A stretch of DNA of 64,000 nucleotides. It comes from Utricularia gibba. Its lineage: Eukaryota; Streptophyta; Magnoliopsida; Lamiales; Lentibulariaceae. Positions 11,409-28,574 of the stretch are shown piece by piece (position 1 is the stretch's first letter; each line of letters opens with the position of its first letter). The stretch is taken from NCBI GenBank assembly GCA_002189035.1, contig CM007990.1, positions 4,402,001 through 4,466,000 of the forward strand, written 5' to 3'. The position numbers were made by a program, and so were the translations under genes. Under the pieces are notes generated by a model. The model was given only the letters and a program-made list of their open reading frames with translations, was not told the DNA's origin and did not search any database.

Positions 11409-13449
11409 GGAGATGATCTCTCCACTGCAGGACGGTCCACCGGAGATGTGGAAAACAACAAACGCAGAAAAAGTTTGTCGGGAAAACACATCCCTTAATC
11501 ACCCACGATAAGGAAATTATACTACAGGCCCTGCTTCCTCTGTCCGTCAATGCCTACTAAAAAGCTCCTCCTCACAAAAAAAAAAAAAAAAAAATCTGTG
11601 AATTTCGAGTGATTTCCCAAAATATAATATTTTATTGAACAATAATGCCCAATTCAGACAACCATATCCGGTAAAAGGCGACGTTGACCTTACTATTCAT
11701 TAAAAAATGCTTGCCTACGTCATCTGGAAAAAAATATTTCAACTCTCGGTAACGGATATCGATCGTCATGGGAAAAATAATTAAATACATTTGATAGATG
11801 ATTTTTTTATATTAAATATAATTAGGTATAAATGTTTGGACTATGATTTTAAATTCGTAGGAAATTCAGAACAAAACATTATATTTCTACAGTTTTAAAG
11901 AAAATAATTTAAAACTTAAGTTCGAGTATAAAATTTAAATGATATTTATCTTATACAATTATTCAAAATATTGGATGTTCTGAATATATTAATATATCTC
12001 GTAGTTCATAAATTGTATTTTATCTAATAATTTCGACGATTCAATGTTTAATTTATTTGAATAATTTGATATTTTTTCGATTCTAAATAGTCTATCGACT
12101 ATGAAGATTATTTCATACCTATTAACCTATTACAAAATGGATGCAAAAATATACTGTTCTTGATCCATTTTTTTTAGATTTATTTGGATTTTCTTTGGTT
12201 GGGGCACTAAAATCCAAAGGTGCAGGTTTGTTCGTTAGAGGCTTTTCCTGCTCGGTTGACAAAATGACAACCAATTATTTCACTGGAACAAGGAATTATT
12301 ACAACCACACATCATACAAGTCCACGCAATCCCTCTCGAGATTTTTGTTTTACAATGGATCCGACAATATTAAGTATTTGATAGATCGAATGAATACATG
12401 TAAAATTAAATATATAAAAAATATAAATTATATTAAAAAATATTAAAACTAACTAATTAATATTGATCTGTAATTTCTTAAATAATTATTGTTTTACTTT
12501 TAAATCCTCATATTGGATCTACGGGGTTGAACATGAACAAAGTTTGTGAAAAGACAAGCAATTTAATTATTTTCTATAATATTATTCTAAAAATATGGCA
12601 TTTCAATTTGTCCCATACTAAACGGACAAATCCAACGGCGAACGTAGCGTAAGATCGATCATAGTCGACGCTAGATGTTTCCGCCGCTGGAAACGAGATG
12701 CATGATTCGGGAAAAGCACGCGAGGCTTATCCGGGCATCGGCCCTGCAAATATTCAGACCGCATACGCCCCAATACGACAAAGTGTTTGATTTATTCCAC
12801 AATGTGGTCCACATGTCCTAATCGGATTAGTTTATTTCAGATAGGCACCGCTTGAATCAGCACGGTTGACATACTGTAAACATCCCGCCCTCTCCCCATC
12901 TGAAACTGTCTTTGGCCATATCCTACTGCTAAAAGCCACCACGGAAGGGGCTCCTGTTGACATCTTGTTCTCCTGTAATCGAAGATATGGAAGAGTGTTA
13001 TGGTGATTTGTGTGTTGGAATGAGTTTGGGGTTTAGGGTTTGGGATGAGTGTGCAACGTTTGGAGAGGACTAGAAGGTTGATTGACATGAGGGGGGAAGA
13101 GCCTTCCTGGTTGAGGAATGGCCCAGATGAATATTTTTCAGAAAGGCATTAGAATATTGCCCTATTCTCAACGCTATCTTCAACTTCCCATCTATTTATG
13201 CGTACACACCCCATGTTTCGAAAGCTTCACCCCATTTGGCTCTCTCTTGAAGAAGCTCTTGGCTTGAGAATTTCCTTCTTTCCATGCTGAATCCTTTTGC
13301 TCTCTGCGAAGGAATACAGCCATGATCAATACAGCAGTGCCCAGGTTGAGGTCCATGTTCGATTTAGCGTACGACAGAGGGTAGCTTCTCACAAGAAAGC
13401 ACAACAGAAACTGCTCTTTTTGTTGGTTTTTTTTGTTGTGTCACGGGAG
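11409..13449. promoter_or_regulatory. Divergent intergenic region, GH17-X8 (-) / SAUR (+)
   Basis: About 2 kb between two divergent genes. It contains a 19-base poly-A run at about 11,576-11,594, AT-rich DNA at 11,750-12,130, one copy of an AT-rich dispersed repeat (about 12,385-12,490), and a GC-richer stretch at 12,620-13,100 with telo-box-like GGTTTAGGGTTTGGG near 13,030. A TATA-like CTATTTATG at about 13,188 could serve the SAUR gene. No protein-coding gene is supported. Confidence 0.45.
12385..12490 (-). repeat. AT-rich dispersed repeat, copy 1
   Basis: Read on the minus strand, this stretch resembles 61,905-62,005 and, more weakly, 62,220-62,335. All contain AATTACA or ATTATAA, then ATCAATATTAATTAGTT or similar, then AATATTTTTTAATATAATT followed by TATATTTTT. 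This is best explained as a relic of a non-autonomous element. Target-site duplications were not found. Confidence 0.4.
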
Positions 13450-13872
13450 ATGGAAGTCTTGAAGAAGAAGAAAAGTTCATCGATTCTCAATAAGCTGGAA
13501 AGGTGCTTACGGAAGAGTGCGGGCAAGGCCGCCGCCGCCGGGAGAGTCGCGCCGGCGGGATGCTTCTCGGTGTACGTTGGCCCGGAGAGGCAGCGGTTTG
13601 TCATCCGGACTAAATCAGCCAACCACCCCTTGTTCAGGATGCTGCTGGAGGACGCGGAGATGGAGTACGGTTTCAAGAACGACGGCCCCCTGCTAATCCC
13701 CTGCGAGGTCGACTTCTTTTGCAAGGTCTTGGCCGAGATCGTCGCCGGCAGCGGCGATCATGAAGCCCCGGTTCACCCCAATTGCGGCTCCTGCTTCAGC
13801 CCGAGAACCTCGACGTCGACGACTCGGGCTTTTTCCGGATCCTACCAACTGCTCCCGGGTCACGTTTACTAA
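13450..13872 (+). CDS. SAUR family auxin-responsive protein
   Basis: Small auxin-up RNA protein of 140 residues, encoded without introns as is usual for the family. SAURs typically inhibit PP2C.D phosphatases at the plasma membrane and so promote acid growth. The conserved core is visible: APAGCFSVYVGPERQRFVI, then NHPLFRMLLEDAEMEYGF, then GPLLIPCEVDFFCKVL. The N-terminus is basic (LKKKKSSSILNKLERCLRK). The C-terminal tail is Ser/Thr-rich. I chose the ATG at 13450 because sequence upstream in the same frame does not resemble SAURs. The body is GC-rich compared with its AT-rich flanks. It cannot be assigned to a numbered SAUR from sequence alone. Confidence 0.9.
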   Translation: MEVLKKKKSSSILNKLERCLRKSAGKAAAAGRVAPAGCFSVYVGPERQRFVIRTKSANHPLFRMLLEDAEMEYGFKNDGPLLIPCEVDFFCKVLAEIVAGSGDHEAPVHPNCGSCFSPRTSTSTTRAFSGSYQLLPGHVY

Positions 13873-15871
13873 AAGGGATCACGGAGCTTGTTCTTTGTTT
13901 CAATAATCCATAATTATGTTCCACTAATCACCTCTCTTCTCCACTAATCACCCTTTCCTCCAAAAACATGTTACACATTATATTATACAAAAATAATAAA
14001 TCTCCATTTCCTATTTAATCCTGTTTGAATATATTCCTTCAAAATATTTCTTGATTTCTATTTTTTAAAATATAAAATAATTTATTTAATAACAAACATA
14101 TATATTTTTTCAAATAGGCTCTTAATATACATGGGCATGGTCAACTTGAGGGCATCCCTCCCTTGCTTTAATAATTCACATTTTTTTTAATCAAATGTAT
14201 ATTCCCAATTGAAATATTATCAATGAAAATAAAAATAGTTGTAATATCATATAGTATATCGCACTTTGGGCAGTTTAGAATCGAAGAAATGAAATTTTTT
14301 TCAAACAAACTGAATGATTTTCATTACAAAGTACAACTTACCAACTATCAATCGATACAAGTACGAAAAATCAATGTTTTTAGTTGGTTAAAATTAGCAT
14401 GAATATATAACTAATCCATTACATGTTTTAAAAAATTATACAAGATAAGTTTTTTGTCTCAAATTTTATGAGTATAATTAAATGTATCTAGCTTTATTTT
14501 TTTAAAAAAAATTTACTGATAAAAAACACAAATAAATAATTAAAATAATTAAAAGAAATTCGGATTGCCGTTTATAGTCATGAACAGTAGGTTGGATTTT
14601 ATAACTTAATACTAAAAAAAGAATCTGATTGGTTACGTCAGCTTGCAAATTATTTTAGTTCCATTATTTCAGATGCAGTTTCCCTGGATGGTTTTATATA
14701 GAATGTGATGGATAGTCATCACTATTTATCCAAATAATATAATTGATTTTTAAATATTTTTTTATTTATTTTTACAATGTTAAAATTATGCATATTCGAT
14801 TTTTAAAATCAAATAAAACCAATTTCTACTATTTCAATAAATATTTTGACACAAATATTTTTTATTATTTATATTATGAAAAAATATTGATCTCCATGTC
14901 GAATATTAATTTCTATCTCTAATTTTATTTATTTAGAATTTAGTATTTAGGGTTTAGAATTTTGAATTTATTGTTAATATCGCTGGTTGTCGTCCCTCCA
15001 CCGCCATAATTCGAGTTGTACCCTTTTTTTATACGCATTATTTGAAGTACCTATATCCACGTAGGCCCATTTAAAAAAAGACGAGAACTTGGATGGACCA
15101 AATGGTGTCATTCGCATGGGAATTTTGATAGTTTTGGTTTGAATAAATTGTATGTATTTTGAATTTATGCTTTAAATTATGTAAAACAGAATTAATTTTA
15201 AAAATATTATAGAATTGAATATATTATATTATATATTATAAATTAATATGATAATATAAATATTTTCGAAAATATAAACATAAATAGTATTTTTTAATTT
15301 ATTCTTATTTAATAACTAAAATAGATATTTAGTAAATTAATAATTTATATAAAAATCTAAATTTGTTATTTTACTCTAAAATTATTATAGATTAAAATTT
15401 ATAAATTAAGCACAATTACTTTAAGAAATTTTATAAATGGAATAGGTACAAAGTTTTTTTGGCAATGAATTTTATAAAAAAAATGTTTTTTTATATTTAA
15501 ACTTCATATTTAATTTTAATTAAATTTGATTTGAATAGTTACACCTGTAATTACTAATTATACGGCAAGATCGATTATCAACAACACACGGAAGCCCGAA
15601 ACCCGCGTGCCCGGACCCGTGGCCCAGTCAGAGTCCAGTGAAAGTTCTGCAACGTTCTCGGTTCTTCCCCCGAATGGGGGCGACACCGGAGACGAATTGT
15701 TGAAGAAGAGGTGATTTTTAGTTTTACTTTATCGTTATGGCTGTAGGGCATCTCTCATGCGCTTAGGGTTTTTCTTCCGACGCATTACGGCTAGTGGTGG
15801 TGATGACGAGAAGCGGTTAGTTATGAATCATCTGTTTAAATATTTTCATCTGGTGTAGCTGCTTCATTGTC
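13873..15871. other. AT-rich intergenic region with TEL2 promoter at its right end
   Basis: About 2 kb of very AT-rich DNA without a gene. The first 1.6 kb is low-complexity A/T. From about 15,560 to 15,870 the composition becomes balanced, and this is the likely promoter and 5' leader of the TEL2 homologue. No defined element can be named. Confidence 0.5.
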
Positions 15872-18800
15872 ATGGAGGCGGAGAGGGAGGATGTCGGGGA
15901 ACTTGAGCGGAGAGTACTGGATAAAGTGGGATGCGTCATTTCTCGTATTGACGATTCCAAGAACGTCGATGAAGTCATCGTAGCTTTACATTCTCTCGCG
16001 GTCTGCGTATTTCCTAGTCAACAGTGCTATGTGAATGAAAAATACAATGACAAGGTGCGTGTACATCATGTCTTTATGGGTTAAAAGAATGTCATCTCAC
16101 CGAAACTTACGGAACTTCATTTTCTTGCCTTAGTTAGGAGATGTAGAAGTTCTATCGGAAGATGAGAAAACTCGGTGGTGGAATGTCTTTTACAGAGGAA
16201 ACGCATTTCGAACGTTTTCTAAAGTTCTGCTATATGGTAACGTTTCATAGGATGTTTATTTTCAAGTTGAGGCAGTTTATGCCATTGTTTCCTTTTAACA
16301 GTCCTAAAGTTGTACGATCGGGTAGTTTTTGGGAAAAAAAAACCCAAAAGGTGAACTCAGAATCTTGTCCTTTAAAGTGTGAAGAAAATAAATTATAGAT
16401 TATTCTCATTGTTTGCAGATATTGCTAGTAATTGGCTAGCATCCTTTCCTGCTTCGGCTAGAAAACATGTTTATGATGTGTTCTTTTCAAGAGGAAGTGC
16501 GAGTGAGATAGTCCACGCCTTAGTTCCATGCCTACAGTGTAGTAGTAGTTCAGTTCATGATCCCTTTGCTGTATGCAAGAATGCTGAGAGGTATTTTTTT
16601 CATAATTTGAAATGCATAAAGCTTTCGTGGTTATTTATTTTGTTTATTTATGTTTCATTTTACATTTGGAGAAATTAGTGAGAATTGCTTTCTTGAACAG
16701 ATTAATTGAGCTGTGCTTTTTAAAGAATGAGATGTTGCGACAGATGGCTATAGAATTTGCCCACGGTGCTAAAGACCTTGACAGCGAACAATTAAAGAAT
16801 ACTATTTCCAGGGTTACACAGCTTGTTACATCTATTCCAGACAAAGCCTCACGAGGAGCTTCCTCCTGTCTCTCTGCACAGTATGTTCATCTGCTTCTCT
16901 ATGCATAGTTTGCCTTGTGTGTATGAGAATGTGGCTTCCATTATGAACCAGTATTTATTTATAATCGTACTCATCAGTTGAGGGTTGCTTTCCTTTAATT
17001 CTGTTAAAATGTCGTAGTGCACACTGTTTGTTCTGTTGTTTTCCGTTTTTATTGAACGAACATAAAAGGACGTGCCACTTAGTAGATCTGGCTTCCAAAG
17101 ACAAGAAACTAATGGAAGGGAACTGCTGTGGCCTATAAACTTAACCTTGGTCTCAAGATACAAGTGGAGCTTTTTTTATTTTAATTCCAATTTTATCAAC
17201 ACATAGCATGATTGTTTTCTGGTATTCTTGATCTTCCAGCATATTCTACAAAACGATCTGCAGTCAGCTTCTCCATGCTTTGGAGCAGTTGGATATGATG
17301 TCAGTGGGGTCATCTGTTAGCGATGGCAGCTACACATTTCATCCCACGTTTTTCTCTGGGCAAATGTTTGCTCGGATTTGTCGTCGAGGATCTGCTGGTA
17401 TTTTAAATTTATTTTGATTTCAAACTCTTTAATAGTGTTTCTCCACCAGATCTCATAATCTTGCAGATGTTTTGTTAAGCGAGGTGATTCCATGGGTCCT
17501 TAAGAAAATTAGAAGCATTGAAATATCATCGTCTGATGCTGATATTAAGGAAATATTTCAGTCACAACGTGGTTTGTGCATCTGGTTAAAGGTCATGGAA
17601 GCTGTAAATGATTCACATTCATTGCAGCGCATGGCTGAAGAGGCACTGCATCACTTGGTTATTCAGAATGTAAATGATGTTGAGGGCTACTGGGTTTTGT
17701 GGGTGCTTTTTGGTCGAATGTATGATCGCCATCTTTCAGTGAGGTGCAAAATTCTTTCTTTATTTTTTTTCTTTGTAGGATATTTAAATTTGCTGGTAGC
17801 ACTCAAGAATGTATTCATTATTTGGCACTGTTTAAACAAATTGATTATATATGATGTCTAAATTGATAATTTCTCGCATCATCTTGAACTCACACTTTTT
17901 GCATGGACACTTATTCATCGTATTTTCCTTGTCACAGTTCTACGAAATTTTTACATTTTTTGTTTCTGTGGCAGGTCTATCTTTCTAGAGAAATTTCTTC
18001 TCTGGAAAGTTTTTCCCATCTGTTGCCTGAGATGGATTCTTCACTTCGCTGTCTTTCAATGCTCACCTGAGTGTGTCACATTGGAACATTTAAAATACAG
18101 TTTTCTCCGTGAAACTGTGGAACGTCTTGTTGCTGTTTGGTCCAGAAAAGAATTTCTGCAGTCTTCTTCTACAGAGCAGCAAGCCTGTATCCTAAGTTAT
18201 TCACGTGTTGTGATTCTTTGTTTTTCGGTCGCTTGCAATAGCAGAATTGTAATCGAAATCCACTAAAAAAAAAGGAAAGAAAGCGTCATCATATGCGAAC
18301 ATGTGGTTTCTGCACACTAATACAGTGTTCCTTAATTTTGTCTAAAGATGTCACTGCTGCCTTAGGCCTTTGCCTGGAGAAGATGACCAAGGAAGATCTA
18401 GATGCAACAAAGAATGCTCTGCATTGTGTTCTACAAGGAATCAGTTGTAAGCATGATTATTTAGCTGGAGATATTCCGCACAGTTTTGTTTAGTAAGCTC
18501 ATCTCCCGTTTCAATCTCAAATTTTTCAGGTAGGTTGGAGAGCCCTACCTTTCTGATTCGGAAAATGGCCAGTACTATCGCCTTTGTATTCTCGAAAATA
18601 ATAACGCCTGAAAATCCTTTGTATCTCGATGACACATGTCAATATGAGACAGTTGACTGGGAATTTGGATTATCGACAAGCACAAAAGAACACCATCAAG
18701 CAGTCAAGAATCAATACAATGGACAGATTCATGAAAAAGAAACCTTGTCAGCTACAAATGCAAGAAAACTAGTTACAGCGAGGGAAGAAAAAAAGTCTTC

Positions 18801-20672
18801 TGGTACTGTGAAAGGTAAAAAGGAGTTGGCTTCAAAGATCATAGATCTTGATGAGATCACTGACCCAGTTGAACTGCATAAAAAAGCCAGTCTTGATGAA
18901 TACGAGGTGGAAAGTGATGGTGAGAATTCCGAGGCCTCAAGTGACGACTCATTACAGCCTTATGACTTGACAGATCATGGTGATGACCTGAAAAAAAAAT
19001 CTTTGAAGTTGGTTGATCTTGTCACAGCACTAAGAAAATCAGATGATTATGAAGCTGTAAGTTCATCACTACCTTGCTTCTGGTATGCAGCTGGTGTTGT
19101 ACATAGTTATTGTCTCTTTGTCTTATGACAAATACATGCAATAAAGCCTGAGGTTGATTGAGGGACGCCATCTTTTTTGTGTCGCTCATTGGTGCTTATC
19201 TTGTCTCATATAGAAATTTTGCTGGGCCACAAGGTCCATCATTGACCAATAAAATAGACATGCATCTTTGAACACTTCACATCATTGAGATTTGTCACTG
19301 ATAACAATGAACTTGATAAATATTTGATGCTGCCTCACTTTCAGGTTGAAGACGCCCTTGATGTTGCTGAGAAGCTTATAAGAGCATCACCAGATGAGCT
19401 GAGATATATAGCCAATGATCTGGTGAGAAGCCTTGTGTATGCTCGATGCTCTGAACTTGCTGCTGATGGAGAAGAAGAATCAGCAGAAGAAAAGCGGCAA
19501 AAGGCCCTGGTTGCACTGATTGTCACTTGCCCTCTCGAATCCTTGGATTGTCTTAATAAAGTCCTTTATTCGTCTACTCTGGACATCAGCCAGCGGATAC
19601 TGATCATAGATGTCATGACTAATGCAGCTCAGGAGCTTTCAAGTTTAAGAATCTTGACATCTGAGCAATGCCCAAAGCCCTTATATCATCATATTCCTCT
19701 GTAAATCCATGGTTCATCCCAAGTGACTCTGGCCCTGCTGGAGCAGGACAGTGGAAGGAAATTTCTTCAGGAAATTTGGTGAACTGGACTCACTCTTATG
19801 AAAGAGAACTTCCACTAAAAGCAAGTCATTCTACTACATCCAAGACCCTGCGGCAGAGCCTTGGATCAAAAACTTGGAGTAATTCTATGAAGTCTCGAAA
19901 CTGTTTTGTGGGATATGCTGCTGCATTTATGCTCCCAAGCATGCAAGGATTCGATAAAAAGAGACATGGAGTTGATTTACTTGGTCGAGATTTCATCGTC
20001 TTAGGAAAGCTCATCTACATGCTTGGTGTATGTATACAATGTGCAGCAATGCACCCTGAGGCTTGGGTTTTGGCATCACCGCTTCTTAATATGTTGCAAC
20101 GCAGGCATGATCCTTGTTTTTTGCTTTGTTACTGTTGACCGATATTCACTGTGCAACATGATGAATCCTTTTCTATTATTCCAGGGAGATATGTCGTCAT
20201 GCTGAAGCATGCGTCAGGAAGGCCGTCTTGTTTGCAGCTTCATCTATCTTATCAGCTCTTCATCCATCATATGTGGCTTCAGCGCTAGCTGAAGGGAACG
20301 TCGAAATTTCTCAAGGCCTAGCTTGGGTCCGTACATATGCTCTGCAGATAGCTGATTCAGATATTGACAGAGAATGCCACACGGTTAGGAACTAGTACTT
20401 TTAGACTCTTTTCCATGATTTGTCGCATTGCGAAACAGAACTCCGTCACGTAATTTGGCGAGTGTCATGGAACGGAACTTGTCCAAGTTTTCATGCTTGA
20501 ACTTGTCATGCAGCTAGCCATGGTGTGCCTCCAAGCACATTCCGAGATGGCTCTTCAGGCTTCTCGCAAGCTCCAATCCTCCTCCGAAGATGCATCCCTC
20601 ACCAAAACCATCACTCTGTCTCCAAGCATCAACTCCAACAGATCAATCAAGATCCCCCATTTAAATTCTTAG
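15872..20672 (+). CDS. TEL2: Telomere length regulation protein TEL2/TELO2 homologue (one apparent frameshift)
   Basis: TELO2 is the core of the TTT complex (TELO2-TTI1-TTI2), which helps Hsp90 fold PIKK kinases such as ATM, ATR and TOR. Twelve exons join in phase: 15872-16054, 16134-16236, 16419-16590, 16701-16880, 17240-17397, 17467-17743, 17975-18186, 18348-18446, 18530-19056, 19345-20104, 20185-20383 and 20514-20672, about 1,009 residues. It has the helical N-terminal repeats and an acidic linker (DEYEVESDGENSEASSDD). The plant TELO2 C-terminal domain is clear (EEESAEEKRQKALVALIVTC, PWFIPSDSGPAGAG, GFDKKRHGVDLLGRDF). In exon 10 the frame breaks at the CCC at 19671-19673: one base is missing, yet both sides are well conserved. 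Intron 10 appears to use a GC donor (CGCAG|GCATGA). Confidence 0.88.
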
Positions 20673-23360
20673 GTCATCATCCATCTCTCAGCTTCTTTTC
20701 TTGTTTCTTTTTTCTGCAGTCTGTCACGGAATTACCAAACATGGAAGATTCACTGTACCATGTGATGTTAAACTGCAGATATACAGTGACTTTCGGTTTC
20801 CCCATGATATGCCGACCATCTGAACAATCTTGTCACCATGTGGTGCTGGAGTCATGGAAACGACAACTCTTCATGATAGTATCTGGAGTTAATCACAAAC
20901 AAACACTGAAACTTAGGCTTTTCATAACTTAATGAAGGGCGTTGCACTCTTTTTTTGCCCTTTACATGTTCATAGTGTAGCGCAGTTGATGTTATCCCAT
21001 CCATACCTGTCCATGTTCAAGGTGTTGTTTTCTCTTGGTAATTCGGATTGGGTACAAAATTCCGATAATATGATGATGTTGTATGTGTTCTACTTACAGA
21101 AATGATATTGGTCATTCTATGCTGAGATCTTACTCATATTAAGAGGGAGATTGATCCTTTTCCATAGGCCAATTTCAAGCATGAAATAGAAACAGAAAGT
21201 CTTCAATTGAGAATCAAGTTAACACTTTTATAGAAACATAGGATTGTGCAGTAGTGAGACTACCTCATTATTTCAAATTACCATCAACTGTGATCAACCC
21301 CTCTCTGTGATTCAGGTGAATTTGGTGCCATGATGCAGAAGACAAGAATTCTCTGAAGATCGAAAATGCCAAGATGCCATCCATCATATGCAAGGGCGAG
21401 CCTGACAGGATTCAAGGAGCGCAAGCGATGCAAGCCAGGAAGAGAAGAGCTGAAGAAACAGCCTCCTCTTCTGAATCAAAGGTGCTTCTCTTGAACTTCG
21501 TAGCTCTGCTTTTGTTGCATTGAACAACCTGCTGTGGATATGGATGGCTTCCTTTCCTCGTTGCACCTTCCTTTTTCACCTCCTTCGGCGGTGCTTCTGC
21601 TCTGGAAACCATTCCTTTCACCAACGCAAACCCCACTGTATATTTGGCCTGGAAAACTGTGGCATGGATCCTGTTTTATAGGCCTCCAGCAGCCACTCAA
21701 CTCTGAAATGAATTTGGCTGCAGGGGCCACACGGTAAATTTGTTTCACCTAGGGGTAAAAAAAAATTGTTTTTTTTTTGTTCCACCCCATTCGACAAGCA
21801 TTGCACAAGAAAGCCATGGACATTACTCACCTGTCACATTTAGTAGTGCTTTTTGTTCCAAACCTCGATGTCGGGTGCATTTCATCTCGTTTAGTTCTAA
21901 AGAAGACACAAGACTAGAAAAGCGCCTGGTGTTTGTTTCTATACCTGGTGCTAGAACTTAACTTAGTTACCAGTATAATATTTTGTATATGATATCCATG
22001 TTTAACACTGTTGGATTCATAAGATTACAATTTTGTTCCCATGATTTCCAAAAGAATCAAATTAAAGGGATACTAGAGAATCTGAAACTAGGACACATCT
22101 AGAGAATGAGAAAATAAAAAAATATATCTTTTTTAAATATAGGTATAAAAAACTATTGGATTCATAAGACATTACTCCTGCATGTCTTGAGCCTCTCAAG
22201 ATACCAAGTCCATTTACTGCTGGAGGCATGCATAACTATAAAAGCTACTGGAGACTACTACATCATGGCATTCACATGTACATCATGATGCTCCTCTCAC
22301 CAAGCTAGCTTTTTTACTTGTGAAGGATAAAGTTGGATGGGGTGTTTTTCTTGTATTTTAAAATTAGAATTTATCAATCCAATCACTTGTGACATGTGTC
22401 GTGTTAACCAATGGATTGGGGGATGAGATATATTTAAATAGATGAATTCCATTAATTTTGTATGAGATTCTGTATACTGAAAAAAAAAAAAGTAAAACTA
22501 TACATATAAAATGTTTAAAATAAACAATATCATATAAAAAGAAACGTGGATCATAACATTTGGTATCGTAAGTAAACTTGAGTACATGCCAATGATGGGA
22601 CAATGAACATTCAATGAAAATGATGAAGGTTTAAGTAGGAGAAAATTTGAGATTCATGATTTGAACAATATTCAACATTAATTACGTACAAGAAAAAAGA
22701 TATGCTTAAATAGAAAAATTATTCTAATTTTGTACAAGAGACAAAAGATATATTTAAAGCGTATAATATCATATAAGGATAGACATGATTTATGATATCT
22801 AAACTTATTTTTACCTACATAAATATTTTAGAAATATTGTTTATTAAATTGCCGGTAGATGTCACGTTTAGATGATGTTACAAGTCCAAGGCGTAACCAT
22901 TTGTTGTTGTATCCCGATCAATTATGCAGCTCTTGCATCCCCTAAAAGAGAACAAGATGGTTGTATTGATGTATTACAGTTTGCTATTTTTGGAAACAAG
23001 GTTACATCATTTCCAGGTTTGAATTGTTGATGTGCTCTCCCCGTGCCACGTGGATTCAAGGTGCTTATTTTTTATTTTTTGGGAAAAAAAAATTACTTGA
23101 ATTTTGTTTCGTCACAGACGAGGATTGAACTCGGGTACTGCAGCATAATAGTGTTCGTGAACTCGTTTTCTTTGACGCTTTTACCCTGACGGTTCGGTTT
23201 CTGTTTGCGATTCCCATGGCGATTTCTCGGTCGTCGAAGCGATTCCGGTCAGCGTCTCCTCTCAATCTCGCGTGCGCTGTTCTATTGTTGTAGATAGATA
23301 GTTCAAAGTCCCGTCCTCGGGATCGCAAGGATTTAGCGGGCGTCAAACGTGGACTTACAG
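20673..23360. other. Intergenic region between TEL2 homologue and SCD2
   Basis: About 2.7 kb. The first part, to about 21,960, is composition-balanced and probably includes the TEL2 3' UTR. I could not assemble any conserved protein from its short frames. From about 22,000 to 22,870 it is AT-rich and carries repeat-like DNA. The last few hundred bases, 22,920-23,360, are probably the SCD2 promoter and leader. Confidence 0.45.
22395..22795. repeat. Diverged AT-rich dispersed repeat, related to 40.56-40.80 kb
   Basis: Two adjacent stretches (22,430-22,560 and 22,685-22,790) share a word order with 40,610-40,760: CTAATTTTGTA or TTAATTTTGTATGA, an A-rich link, then AATATCATATAA or AATATTATACAA, followed by an A/G-rich stretch and (in two copies) ACGTGG. 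The alignment is gapped and made by eye. This is probably an old non-autonomous transposon relic. Confidence 0.35.
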
Positions 23361-27962
<4,602 letters not shown>

Positions 27963-28574
27963 TTCATTCCTCCCTGCATCCGCTCCGGAGTGTCGCAGGC
28001 TCTATTCTCGTATACAGCAGGTCATATACTCTTCCCTTTCATTCGTTGTTGGGTTGAATCAGCAATCAGCTGCAGCAGCATGTATGCCATGTGTGTTTCC
28101 CCTTTCGTTTTTCTAAATGGTTCTTGTTGGACTGTATTTTATTTGTCTTGTCACGCCCACATGCTACTTTACAAATGTTATTTTACAGAATTCATGGTGA
28201 AAGTTAGAATTCAGGGGATTTTGGGCATGCATTTTTTAAATTCTCAAAAAATGGGAATATAAAATATATTTTTATTTTATAATTAAAATGAGAATGTGAA
28301 TATGTTACTTAAAAAAAGAATGTGAATGATCATTAAAATGAATTGATGTCTTGTAATTAAAAAAAAATTGTAAATGATATATATAAAATATATTTGATTT
28401 CAAATTTATTGAAACCTTAAAAATAGAAGCCTGAACTAACGAGGGGTTGAATGATTAACCCTGCAGGCGTGTCTGTCTATTAATGGATAATTATAATCGT
28501 CAGAAAATAACTTCCGTCATCTTCTTCTTCCTTCTGTTCCCGCGAGTGCAGCAATCGGCGCGAAGGGGGCGCCA
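27963..28574 (+). promoter_or_regulatory. SCD2 3' flank and PHS1 promoter region
   Basis: These 612 bases separate the SCD2 stop from the PHS1 start, both on the plus strand. The middle (about 28,250-28,420) is AT-rich. The last 75 bases are GC-richer and are probably the PHS1 leader. No specific element was identified. Confidence 0.4.

Noticed and set aside
11409-11489. 27-residue upstream extension of the GH17-X8 frame
   Set aside because: It has no ATG at its start (GTG) and would bury the signal peptide, which begins cleanly at the ATG at 11408.
13297-13449. N-terminal extension of the SAUR frame
   Set aside because: Unlike any SAUR N-terminus. The ATG at 13450 gives the usual short basic start.
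19640-19665. A 23-base intron (TCAA|GTTTAAG...CTGAG|CAATG) that would repair the TEL2 frame
   Set aside because: Far shorter than the plant minimum, and it would remove residues that align with relatives. A single lost C is simpler.
20525-20932. Open frame overlapping the last TEL2 exon
   Set aside because: A shadow of the TEL2 exon in another frame, with an unrelated tail.
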